Positions 1 to 10,555 of a stretch of DNA of 64,000 nt are shown one piece after another. A model generated the notes under the pieces. The model saw only the letters and a program-made list of their open reading frames with translations. It did not search any database and was not told where the DNA came from. The stretch lies in assembly GCA_028023455.1 (NCBI GenBank), contig JAQFVV010012490.1, forward strand, positions 2,050,001 to 2,114,000. The letters run 5' to 3'. The position numbers were made by a program, and so were the translations under genes. Source of the stretch: Epiperipatus broadwayi (Eukaryota; Onychophora; Udeonychophora; Euonychophora; Peripatidae). Position 1 is the first letter of the stretch. The number at the start of each line of letters is the position of its first letter.

Positions 1-1687
1 CGTCTGCACTTTATAATATATATATATTATTACTATGAATATTATTATTCATATATCTTTAATGACTATCCTGTTAAGTATGATGACATCTACGTTTTGT
101 GTGAAAGACCATTTTATATCATATTCTATAAATCCTATATTAACAAGGTGCAAAACATAGTGAGACTATTCAAGCATATAATTATTTGCCAAAATAAAAC
201 TCCTATGTAATCCAGTGACTTATTACTCAGTGCATTACTCCAGGCAATATGATGACTAAGAAATTACTTATTGAACCTGTTTCCTTCAATATTTTCTCAA
301 AATCAATTGTTTTATATTCTTTCCTTACTCTATATTCATAAAACAGCATTACCATATGTGTAATTAAATACTAAATGTGTATTTACACAAACATGTAATC
401 CATTGTAATTGTTAGGGCAAAAAAATGACCAATAATACAAGAAACTAATATATTATAAAGAAGAATGACTGAAAAGTAAAAAAAAAAAATGAGAAAAAAA
501 AGTGCAGAAAAAAGAGTAGAACTACTAGCACTAGAATTAATATAGTATTTAGTCTTTGATGAACTAATATTAATCTACAAAAAAATGTTTTGTTATATTA
601 AAAAGAAGACCTCATCTTTGACAAACTAATATCATATCCTATAAGACAGAAGAAGGTATTTAATGTCAGATACTACTTGATTATTATCAGTGATATCTCA
701 TAGATCAATCCAGTTTTTCAACTTATTAGTAGCTTATCATTAGAAAAATATCAATATTTATATTCATGTACATGAATATATATATATATTAGCAAAATTA
801 CCTTGGTTTACAATAAATTTACATGAATCAATACTCTACAATACTCTCTCGTGACTATTTTAAATAAGCAAGTTTTTGTTGTCTCAAAGTTTATTTGATG
901 GACATTTTAATATAATAATGCATTTCTGGTAAAAATTTATATTATGCCAATAAAGATGCAATATATATATATTAAGTCAATACATATAAAAATCAAATTA
1001 AATATTTTGAAGCATAGTGAAAACAAGATTGTTATTAATAAATATAGATGTTATTAAAACAGGCAAAGCTCTCCATATAGTAGAAGTTGTTATTAGTTAA
1101 ATATAAATGAGATAAAAATAAAATATTCGATATTCTAAAAATATAAAAGACCCAGTTTTATTTATAGTTAGAAAACTGTAAACTGATTTATGACTCTTCT
1201 TTAAAACATGGAAAAATGTCAAACAAAATTTGTAAAAAAAACAACTAGTTATCAATTTAATTTTATAAGCCAAAGATTAGAAAAATTATAATTTGGAGGG
1301 AGCAAGAAGTTAGATGTATTTAGAAAGAAAGAAAAGAAAAGTGAATGCAAAAAGGTAAAAAGATTATACATAAAGTTTCGAAATTTCTTTTAAAAAAAAA
1401 AGTTATATTATAAAACAACAAAAAATTATAATATATATAAAATCATTCAAGTAACGGAAGAGGGATATAGCTATTATTAGAAAATAAAACTACTAAATAT
1501 TGGTAAAAAAAAAATAAGAATCATTAAATAAAGTTTATAAAATTAAAAGAATAGCAAGTGGAGGAATGAAAATAAATTATATATATATATGTCTTTCGTT
1601 CTCTGACTGAATTCAGTGTGGAATAATTAAACAGGAGGTAGTATAATTCAGATATTACTATTGCAAGCTCTTCATTCTTTTATATAC
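1..1687. other. AT-rich intergenic DNA, nothing recognised
   Basis: The stretch is very AT-rich with A-runs and short TA tracts. I found no coding similarity, no tRNA-like boxes and no clear repeat in it. Confidence 0.6.
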
Positions 1688-1950
1688 ACACAATATATAT
1701 ATAGAAGATTTGAACTCAGATTTTCAAGCACCCTTCAACTATCCACACTATCAAATACAACTGATACACATGACCACACACATGTAGAAAAGATTAACAA
1801 TCACCAATATACGTATTTCATGCTAAACCAGCATATATCAGTTGGTCCAGATTATCATCTCTCACACATATATATAATCAATGCTCAGTTTATATTAAGA
1901 TAGCAAATCTTCATAGTGCCTGGTTTTCAAATATTTACACAATATATATA
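1688..1950. mobile_element. P-family element, half copy, with 14-bp direct repeats
   Basis: Positions 1702-1936 match the left half of the palindromic P elements at 17.2 and 36.3 kb. Shared features are the end resembling GATTTGAACTCAGACTTT, the segment around 'atttcatgctaaaccagca' and the segment 'tatattaagatagcaaatc'. The copy is bracketed by ACACAATATATATA at 1688-1701 and 1937-1950. I read these as a target-site duplication, although part of the motif is TA-rich and could recur by chance. A duplication of 14 bp is typical of target-primed retrotransposition and longer than usual for DNA transposons. Confidence 0.6.
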
Positions 1951-2319
1951 ATAACTTATTTTAACTACACATAAATGGTGAAATTATTACTATGATGAAG
2001 AAAAAATAATCAATGAAAAATAATGAAGTTTATAAGTTTAGGAGTATAATTTTACAGATTTAATTTTAATTGTATATTCTAATAATCATAATTGAACAAA
2101 TCAAAAAATGAAGAAGAAATGTTTTAAAGATTGAAATATTAATAACAATTGGAAAACTTACATTTGATATTTAAAAATAATTTAATTTTTTTTAAAAATT
2201 AGAAAAGAAACAATAAAGCAATTTAGATCAGTTTATTAAATCCACAGATATCAAGCTATATTATTTTAATATTTTTTTCATCAGCTATCATAAGTACATA
2301 CTTATTTCTTTAGTAAATT
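1951..2319. other. AT-rich intergenic DNA, nothing recognised
   Basis: This is simple AT-rich sequence between a P element and the start of the Penelope-like inverted pair. Nothing further could be supported. Confidence 0.5.
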
Positions 2320-2691
2320 ATAATAATCAGCAATATATATATAATTAATTTATCATTAAAACAATATATATAATAGCTATATAAATATATATTAATAATT
2401 ATACATAAAAAACCTTTTTCAGCATAGTAATATTAACCAATTATTGCAAATTGAACACTATCTAATATTCTATAATAGAAGTAAAATAACAACAATAAAT
2501 AAACCATGAATAAAATAGGAATTCAATAATAGTTGAAAGAATTGACCCTATAATACAACAATATACAGAATAAATAAAAACATACCCTATATAACTTTAC
2601 GTATCCAACATTGTTATATAATTTTCCATTCATTTTCAATTCACCACTTATTAACTAAATTTATTGAAGTTTTATAAATATTAATACAATT

Positions 2692-2703
2692 ATTTAAGTT
2701 ATG
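2692..2703. repeat. Left target-site duplication of LINE A
   Basis: ATTTAAGTTATG here is repeated exactly at 5886-5897 on the far side of LINE A. The unoccupied equivalent, one base different, is CATAACTTACAT on the plus strand at 7626-7637 in the other Penelope-like copy. Confidence 0.9.
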
Positions 2704-5700
2704 GGTGCAGAAAGGTGTTTGCTATTAACTGAAAGGAGATTCTTTGATTTCTCTTGGAGGCAGGGCAAATTCCTTATGTCCACTCCATACATTCTTGTCA
2801 TTGCAGCTGTTATTACTATGTGATTATTCATATAGTATACAACATGGATGGGCTGCTCACCAACACGCATTAGCCAGTGTGGTGAGTTTATTGGCTTTTT
2901 AACTCTGAGTTTAAGATCAAGACATACCATGGTCTTTCTTTTCAGTTGCTTGATAAGGCAAAATAAATGTTTGTGCAAATGATAAATATTTTTCCAATAC
3001 ATATATACAATTATGACAGACAAAAATAAATCATGGCCATTATTCTCAGGAGGCTGTAAAGTCACCAACTAAGGCAGCGGTTGGTGGCCGAAAGCAGAGG
3101 GTGTTAAGAATCCCCCGATTGTGGACCCAGGCTGCCATTTGATAACTTTTTATTTAGGTACTTACAACTGCAGATCACTTTCAAGTGAAAAAAGATTGCA
3201 AGAATTAGAAGAACTGTCTTATATTAAATGGGACATTATTGGACTTTGTGAAGTTAGAAGAAAAGGTGAAGAGGCAATTAATTTAAAAAAGTGGACATGT
3301 ACTCTATTATAAAGGCACAAATATTGGAAATACAAGTGGAGTATGATTCATTATAAATAAAAAATGGAAGAACAACATTGTGGAGATTGATGGTGTATTG
3401 GACAGAGTGGCAAGATTAGTTATACAACTTAATAGCAGATACCAAATGCAGATAATTCAGGTTTATGCCTCAACAAGTTCTCATAATGATGAAGTAGTAG
3501 AAGATTCTTATATGGATGTTCAAAAGGCTTTTGATAAGAGTAAAAAACATTTTAAAATTGTTATGGTAAACAAATGAAAGATGAAACTGCTGTAGGTAAT
3601 TTTGGTTATGGTAATAAAAATGAAAGAGGACATAGACTTGTGGAGTTTGCAGAAAAATAAAAACTTTATATTATGAATTCTTTTTTTGAGACAAATGTTG
3701 AAAGGAAATGGACATGGAAGCATCCAAATGAAGGTACAGCAGAATTGGATTATATTTTGACTAACAGAAAATACATATTTCAAGATTGTAATGTTCTTAA
3801 TATGTGTTAATGCAAAACTAGAAAGACAAAAATTATTTAAAAAAAACAATATTTACAGTTGATATTCCTAATCTTCAGAAACATTCTAATGAATTTAAAT
3901 TAGAACTTACAAATCGGTTTCAAGTGTTAGTAGATTTTGAACATGATTCAGATTTGAAAGAAATTAAGATGAAAATAACTGATACACTTTTAAAAACTGC
4001 AACAAAAATAACTAATAGAAAAAAGCAGCAATTGACCAATAAAATTTCTACTGAGACAAGAGAATTTATGAAAAAAAGAAGGAATATGAAGATATACAAA
4101 AATGATGCATTAAAAAGGAATGAATATCTTGAATTTTGTAAAATGGTACGGAAAAGAGTTGAAAATGATATAAGAAAGTATAACTGTGAACTAGCAAGGA
4201 AAACTGTAGAAAAAAATAAAAGTCTCAAGAATGTAAAACAACATTTTGGTATTGGTAGGAAATTTATATCTGCAATAAGAAAAAAAGATGGAATTATTAC
4301 TAAAAAGAGAGATGACATCATGAAATGAGTAGAAGACTTTTATCAAGAATTATATAGTAATAAAAAACAAGTACCTACTATATCTATTACATCTTCCGAA
4401 TTGCCCAGAATTTTAAATGAAGAAGTGAGATATACAATTAAATGTATGAAGAAAGAAAAGGTTTCAGATAATGATGGAATTATAATTGATATATTAAAAG
4501 AAGTAGATGAAGAAATAGAAATTTTTCTAGCAAAATTATATACCAAATGTCTAAATGATAAAGATATACCAGATGATTGGAAAAATGCAGTAATAATATT
4601 AATATTTAAAAAAGGTGATAAAGAAGATATTAGAAATTACAGACCTATCAGCCTTTTATCAGTTTTATACAAAAAATTTTACCAAGATAATTACAACTCG
4701 TCTACAGAGAACATTGGATTTCCACCAACCAAGAAAACAAGCTGGATTTAAAAGTGGTTTTAGTACAGTAGATCTTATTCGGGTATTGAGAGCAGTTATA
4801 GAAAGGACAAATGAATATGAGTTGCCATTATGTTTTGAATTTGTAGATTATGAAAAGGCATTTGATTCTATAAACATTTCTTCAGTGATTACAGCATTGG
4901 ATAATCAAGGTATAGATCCAGGCTATTGTCATATTTTAAAGAATATTTATAAAAATGCAACAGCAACAATTAGACTACATAATGATACTGGGAAAGTCAA
5001 CATTGAGAAGGGTGTAAGACAAGGTGACTCCATATCTCCAAAACTTTTTACAGCAGTACTGCAACAAGTATTTTGTGGATTAAAATGGGAAGCTAAAAGA
5101 ATGAAAGTAAATGGAGATTATTTAAGTCATTTAGATTTTGCAGATGATGTAGTTGTTTTTGCAAATAATGCTTCAGAGCTGCAGGAGTTATCAGATGAAA
5201 GTGGGAAAATAGGACTAAAGATAAATGTTAAAAGACTAGAGTAATATTTAATCAATTTGTTCAAAATATGAAAATAAAAATAGATTATGATGAATTACAA
5301 GAAGTTAATAGTTACAAATACCTTAGTCAGATTATTAATACAGATGGAAACATAATGGATGAAATTAATCATAGAATTAAATTTGCTTGGAGTGCTTTTG
5401 GTAGAAATAACTTGATACTAAAAGGAAATATGCCTGTGTTTGAAAAGGAAGGTTTTTAACAAATGTGTTTTGCCAGTTCTTACTTATGGATCTGAGACTT
5501 AATAGAAGAGCAATACAGAGACTTCAGACCATTCAAAGAAGTATGGAGAGATGCATGCTGGAAGTAACAAGAAGAAATTGAAAATGCAATGTATGGGTAA
5601 GAGAACAAACAGGTGTTACTGACCTCATTAAAAAAATTAAAAGATTGAAAGTGGAGTTGGGCTGGACATATTGCTAGAAGAGATGATAATAGATGGACAA

Positions 5701-5885
5701 TTGAAGTCTTAAACTAGATTCCAAGAGATTGTAAAAGACCCAGAGAGAGACCACATGAGATGGATGGATGAGATGAAAAAGTATGTAGGGGTGATGTGGA
5801 GAAGAGAAGCTAAAGATCGGAGATGGATTGAACTTGGAGAGACCTTCATCCTGCAGAGGATTGATAATGGTTGATGATGATGATG
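2704..5885 (+). mobile_element. LINE A: full-length RTE-type non-LTR retrotransposon
   Basis: The element is 3182 bp and is flanked by the exact 12-bp duplication ATTTAAGTTATG. It starts GGTGCAGAAAGG, at the same point where LINE B begins, so both appear to be full length. About 420 bp of 5' leader, also shared with LINE B, precedes an endonuclease plus reverse-transcriptase ORF. The 3' end is a short (TGA)n tail directly after the stop codon, which is characteristic of RTE-type LINEs. It sits inside the left Penelope-like copy and is therefore younger than that pair. Several frameshifts make this copy inactive. Confidence 0.92.
3121..5874 (+). pseudogene. RTE-type endonuclease/reverse transcriptase, degenerate ORF of LINE A
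   Basis: The protein would nick target DNA and copy element RNA at the nick. The N-terminal APE-type endonuclease is visible as GTYNCRSL and then WDIIGLCEVRRKGE, followed by QVYASTSSHNDEVVE and, in another frame, ERKWTWKHPNEGTAELDYIL. The segment that should carry the SDH catalytic motif is missing through a deletion of about 42 bases near 3795, relative to LINE B. The reverse transcriptase follows with NYRPISLLSVLYKKF (around 4640), motif A FVDYEKAFDSI (around 4840), VRQGDSISP (around 5010) and an intact FADD catalytic box (around 5140). The C-terminal part includes WAGH.ARRDDNRWT and RPRDCKRP-like remnants and ends RIDNG-stop. The ORF is broken into at least six frames. Confidence 0.88.
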
Positions 5886-5897
5886 ATTTAAGTTATG
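5886..5897. repeat. Right target-site duplication of LINE A
   Basis: This is the second exact copy of ATTTAAGTTATG, lying directly after the (TGA)n tail. Confidence 0.9.
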
Positions 5898-6116
5898 CTT
5901 AATATACATATATTTGTCCTCTTTTTGGATATTTAATATAATTTAAAAATTTAATATTATTTGTAGTATCTGTTTTATGTCCATATGTGAAGTAATAAAT
6001 GTATAAAGCAGATTTAGCTTCTCACTTATATGTTTATAGTAAATCATATCGAAATAGTCACAATTAATTTTTATATATAATTCCTTTTTTGTATATTATA
6101 TCAACTCTTATGTTAT

Positions 6117-6252
6117 AATTACCAATTAATTGTCTTGCACTGGTGGTCGAGAGGTCAGCGTGACTGCCTTGCACTTGCAGGCAGTTGCCCGGGTTGTGAG
6201 TTTGCGTCCCGGCCGATGCTATGACACTTAAAAAAAAAATTACCAATTAATT
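6117..6252 (+). mobile_element. Short tRNA-derived SINE with 15-bp target-site duplications
   Basis: The body is 6132-6237. It contains an A-box-like TGGTCGAGAGG and a B-box-like stretch (GTTTGCGTCCC), then CCGGCCGATGCTATGACA and an A-tail. The spacing between the boxes suits a long-variable-arm (Leu/Ser-type) tRNA. The exact 15-mer AATTACCAATTAATT occurs at 6117-6131 and 6238-6252. The right Penelope-like copy has this site unoccupied at 7381-7395 (reverse complement, one base different). A sister SINE lies at 37979-38077 on the minus strand and shares the last 24 or so bases and the 5' GTCTTGC. The element is almost only a tRNA-like head and has no long tail domain. Confidence 0.88.
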
Positions 6253-6784
6253 TTTCTAGACTATTATTTTTTTATAATTTGACTATCCAAAATGTATATG
6301 CTTTATCAATGCAAATTTTGTTTTTTATTAATGTATTATAAATTTTGGTATAATATAAAAATTTGATCCATTTTTTTATTTGAACTATTGCTATAATCAT
6401 CATTATAAATTTCCATTTATTTTACTAGTATAATATTGGTTTAATAGTATCCTTCTTGTTCAAAAAAACATCACTGAGATATTAAAACAACATGTGTATA
6501 GGCCATAAATCCCTTTTGATAATATATATATATCATCAATTATAATAATTTTGCGTAGAAATATTATTTAATATAGATTTTTTTACAATAAAAAAATAGT
6601 TATTTAATATTTTTAGGATTATTAGCATAATCTTTATATAAAATATTGTTTCTTTTGTAAATTATAATACTATAGAAGAAAATTTAACACTAGTACATAA
6701 CATTTTATATTTTAAATAGAATAATGGAATATATATTAAAAATGTGTTATGGATTGTGCAATTAATAGCTTAATGTAATTAATA

Positions 6785-7660
6785 TTTATAAATGAAGTAC
6801 AATTAAAAAAAGATTATTCTAGATGTGCTGATATTTTAATTATTGGTAATAAAAGAGGTATGAATAATATTTATAATGATTTTTAACAATAACGTATATA
6901 ATATTAAATTTACAAAAGTAGAATTTGAAGATAAAATTAAATATTTAGATTTAGAAACTCATATAGGTAATGATAATAAAATTATATTAAAACATTTTAT
7001 TAAAGTAGATAAATTAAGATTCACAACAAGCATGAGTCTAAATGATGACATTCATTAAAAATTTTAAATACAAAAATGATAAATATAATACAGATAAAAA
7101 TGTAGCTGGATTCACAAAAAAAGCAATTTATTAAATTATATAAAGATTATGGATATAACTCTTAAAAATATTAAAAATATAATGTTCAATTGTAAAAAAT
7201 CTATATTACATAATAACATTTCTATGTAAAATGATTATAATGATGATAGTAATAATAGTTCAAATAAATAATGAATCAAACTTTCACATTAACCCAAAAT
7301 GTATAATACATTAACACAAAATAAAAATTATATTGACAAGCATATAAACTTTGTATTCTGAAATAGTAAAAGGCTAGAAAAATTAATAGGTAATTATAAA
7401 ATAAGAGATAATATAAAATACAAAAAAGCAATTGTATACAAAATTCATTGTGGCCATTGCAATATGATTATTTCAATTATACAGGGAAAAAAATATGAGC
7501 CTAAAGAACATAACAACATAATTAACAGGTGAGATGATAAATCAATTTTATATAATAGATCTACAAATAATATTAAACCTTTAAATTATATTAAAAAAGA
7601 CAAATATATGAAGCATTGTATCAAGCATAACTTACATAATTGAATGAATATTTATAAACA
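6785..7660 (+). pseudogene. Penelope-like reverse transcriptase C-terminus plus GIY-YIG-like region, degenerate
   Basis: Reading across frames gives YSRCADILIIGNKRG, a decayed form of the R-Y-A-D-D-I-hydrophobic catalytic box. It is followed by the conserved block FTKVEFEDKIKYLDLETHIG.. and LKHFIKVDKLRFT, typical of the 'FLDL' region downstream of the Penelope reverse transcriptase. LYKDYGYNS, RLEKLIGNYKIRDN and then IVYKIHCGHCNM come later. The last matches the 'VYKI.C..C' entry to the GIY-YIG fold, with KKYEPKEHNN following where R....EH is expected. The longest open piece is 6876-7058. Stops and frameshifts are frequent. The family call rests on motif order, not on a search. Confidence 0.7.
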
Positions 7661-7706
7661 TAAATAAATTTAGGTAATAATGAATGAAAAATTATATAAG
7701 ATTGTA

Positions 7707-7760
7707 TATATAACAATACAGAATATGTTTTTTTTTTTCTGTATATTGTTATGTTATATA
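7707..7760. repeat. AT-rich hairpin in the Penelope-like 3' region
   Basis: TATATAACAATACAG at 7707-7721 pairs imperfectly with CTGTATATTGTTATGTTATATA at 7739-7760 across a T-run. It lies just downstream of the degenerate coding region. Confidence 0.55.
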
Positions 7761-8330
7761 GTCAATTCATCCATCTTTTATTGAAACTATCATAATTTTA
7801 TTTTGAGTTATTCATGTTTTATTTTGTTACTAATATATCATTTTACTTCTATTATAGAATACTAGATAGTATTCTATCTGCAATAATTGGTTAATGTTAA
7901 ATTATATGCTTCACATTAAGAAAGGCTCAAAACCATATGTTGAAAAGGCTTTTAATGTAAATTTATTAATATATTTATGTAGCTGTTATATGTGATAATT
8001 TTTGTTTATTACAATTTATATGAAAAAATAGCATAATGTATTTCTTTAATTTCCATATTTGATTATTTCTTTAACAAACATGTTCTATTCTCATAATATT
8101 AAAAACAAAGAATTCCATTACATGAAATATAATTTATCCATAAAGACAAAGTGAAAAACTGTATTCCTGCTTGATACAGTCAGCAGATAAAACTAATGAT
8201 ATATCTGTTGGAAGTTGTGAATACATATTTATGTATAGTTGCTAAATTATTTGAAATAGGAAGAAAAGTAGATGAAATATTAGTATGTCTTATTCACTGT
8301 TATTTATTTCAAACTTAACATTATGATTTA

Positions 8331-8390
8331 TTATTATTACTAAAATTATTATTACCATCACTATTATTGTTATTATTATTATTATTATAT
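8331..8390. repeat. Imperfect (ATT)n microsatellite
   Basis: ATT/ATC trinucleotides run for about 60 bp with interruptions. Confidence 0.8.
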
Positions 8391-8464
8391 TTAATAAATG
8401 TTTTGTTCTGTTTAATTTTTATTACTTTCATAATTTACTTCATATATTATTATTTTGATATCTA

Positions 8465-9062
8465 ACACATTATGCATCTTAATGATGTAAAGGGCCCATT
8501 AAAGTTTATGACACACATCCAAAATTAATATGCTTAAGTAAATCATATAGTGGTAATCAAATAGTTCATCACTCAGAACATGTGATGCTCATGCACTATA
8601 ACTGTTTAATTAACCTATGATCAGAGAATCATCACACTGCATTAGCCCAACATCATAATGTTAAATCATGGAAAATGATGTCAAACTATCACTGACGGTA
8701 ACCAAGTATAAAAGTGATCCAGTAATGATTATGCTAAATTTTTTTACTCAAAAGGCAAATTGTGGAAAGCAGACAAAATAGTACTATGGTCAAATAATAT
8801 TAATTAATTATCATCAGTCATAGTTTGGTATCAGGCATCACACTCTATGAAAATTATAAGTCAATATACTGATGAACTCAAAAGCTAAAAGTCCTCTAAT
8901 TGAACAGAACTTTTTCATTGCTAGTGCGTGAACATGATCTCTCAAATGACACAATATAATCTGATTATTACTCCATAATTTATTTAAAGACCTTAATTTT
9001 AGAATCTATATTATAAATTTTAATGCTCCCTTTATCACATTATGAGATATGATGCGCAAAAT
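8465..9062. mobile_element. Fold-back element F1 (inverted arms about 290 bp)
   Basis: The left arm (from about 8465) aligns as reverse complement with the right arm (to about 9062). Anchors are TAAAGGGCCCATTAAAGTTTAT against its partner TAAAGGGAGCATTAAAATTTAT, and GATGCTCATGCACTA against its partner near 8930. The centre is near 8770. Identity is moderate with many substitutions and small indels, so the element is old. No coding potential is seen. Confidence 0.6.
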
Positions 9063-9159
9063 CTTATAACAAATTACAAAAAAAAAAATTATTATAAAAA
9101 ATATATCACAATTAATTATGCCATCTATTGTAAGCTTTAGCAATCAATAGATGACAGAT

Positions 9160-9975
9160 GGCAATGCCTAATAAATCCCTATCCAGTGCTGTCCCATTCA
9201 ATATCCCTAGACTAGTTTCAATCTTATCGTTTTTATCAATGAGAAGCTTTGAATCATGAAGCTGTGTATCGGAGTCTTTTGGATTTAATATACCTTTTCT
9301 CTAGTGACCAGCTTTTACTTCTTTGTTTTACTAAGAAGTTATCAGCTCAATGTGACAAACATATTAATATTTTACTTGCTTGTATAATCATGTAGATCTG
9401 AAATCAATCAGTGTCTATGTAATATGCTATCCTTAGTTTTTTAATAACTATAGACATCTCTATCATTCATCCAGGATTGGTACCAAACCAATAAGATATC
9501 ACATGATCTTATCTCACATAATGCTTGCATGATCATGTTCAGCAGACCATATCTCAAATGTTTACATAATGCTGTTCAGCACTGTGTAATCATTATGTTG
9601 GATATGGTCCTATAATGTCTTATTGGTTTTATATCAAACCTGGATGAAGAATATAGGTTCCTATAGTTATTAAAAAATTAAGCACATCATAATATATAGA
9701 TAGTGAACTGATATCAGAACTATATGATTATGTAAGAAAATTGACTTACATTGAAATTATTGATATGTTTGACAATTTGAGCAGATGGCTTGATGGCAAA
9801 ACAAAAAAAAAGATGACTGCTAGAGAAATGGTGCCTTGGACCCAAAAAATTCAAGTACACAAGTCCAAAATCCAATCCTCCTCACCGATAAAAGTCATAA
9901 ACTAAAAACTAGTCTGAGAATATAGGAAATAAATAAATTGGGATTTATTAAGCATTATTATCTGGAATCTATAGA
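9160..9975. mobile_element. Fold-back element F2 (inverted arms about 390 bp)
   Basis: The arms meet near 9560. Strong anchors are CATCCAGGATTGG...AAACCAATAAGA (9470-9496), inverted at 9612-9646, the TTTTTTAATAACTATAG block inverted at 9660-9680, and outer blocks containing AATAAATCCC and GACTAGTTT, mirrored near 9905-9955. The interior and arms are noncoding. It lies about 100 bp from F1 but is not obviously the same sequence. Confidence 0.68.
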
Positions 9976-10555
9976 TTACTAAAGTTTACATTATATGAGA
10001 CAATCACAGAAAAAACAATTTGCTGTTGAATAGCAGATAGGATCATGAGATTTCTTAATGGTTATCTAATTCTAAAATATAGCAATACAAAAATAATAAT
10101 AGTAGCATAAAATAAACAAACATGACTACAATCTACTATCATGTAGGTTTCAATGGATCCTAAACAATTTGGCTTGGTGATAAATATATATCTGAATGTT
10201 CATGAAAAAAAAGGTCCTGGACTGAATAGAATTATCACCCACAAGCAATTAAATTTACCATAAGCTAATTCCTTCATTATATTAATAACTTCCATAGTGG
10301 TTTAAATACTTTCAATTGACAGTAGAATTATTGAAAGCAAGAGGTAAGATTTTACTTATCGCTTCGCTACTAACTTCTTATTTAAAAAAGGAAGTTTTTG
10401 AAATTGACATGAATTTTTTTATTAAATAAAAAGTAAATAATAGATATTCCAATAAATTAACATAAATTAGTGATTAATTTTATGAATTGCTTCCGATCCC
10501 CAATGTAATGAATTATTTATAAGTATTTAAAAAAAATTCAATTTATTATAAATTA
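9976..10555. other. AT-rich intergenic DNA, nothing recognised
   Basis: This is the spacer between F2 and the target duplication of LINE B. I see no supported feature. Confidence 0.5.

Larger units (their letters stand above)
2320..6660 (-). mobile_element. Penelope-like element, left inverted copy (interrupted by a LINE and a SINE)
   Basis: With the LINE (2704-5885) and SINE (6132-6237) removed, about 1 kb here aligns as the reverse complement of 6980-8025. The match runs through the 3' noncoding part (2384-2615 against about 7690-7980) and into the part that encodes the GIY-YIG-like region in the right copy. On the minus strand the fragments KKGIIYK and TNNIKFLNYIK correspond to KKAIVYK and TNNIKPLNYIK in the right copy. 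The reading frame is destroyed. It ends towards the right near 6660 and so lacks the reverse-transcriptase portion. Partial inverted or tandem copies are known for Penelope-like insertions, so the pair may have arisen in one event. That is inference. Confidence 0.7.
6780..8025 (+). mobile_element. Penelope-like element, right copy
   Basis: This is a 5'-truncated Penelope-like retroelement that keeps the end of its reverse transcriptase, a linker, a GIY-YIG-like endonuclease segment and a 3' noncoding region. Its 3' half matches the left copy (2320-6660) in inverted orientation, so the two lie head to head. It has not been hit by the LINE or the SINE and so preserves both empty target sites. 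It is decayed and inactive. Confidence 0.75.

Noticed and set aside
2694-3068. Minus-strand ORF of 124 codons
   Set aside because: It is antisense to the 5' leader of LINE A. The same region in LINE B is not open, so it is a chance frame.
3920-4321. Minus-strand Phe-rich ORF of 133 codons
   Set aside because: It is the antisense shadow of the Lys-rich linker of the LINE A ORF.
6876-7058. Stand-alone small gene
   Set aside because: The peptide is one frame of the degenerate Penelope-like ORF. Matching motifs continue upstream and downstream in other frames.
7440-7560. GIY-YIG homing endonuclease of an organellar intron
   Set aside because: The reverse-transcriptase tail and 'YLDL' block directly upstream place it in a Penelope-like element.
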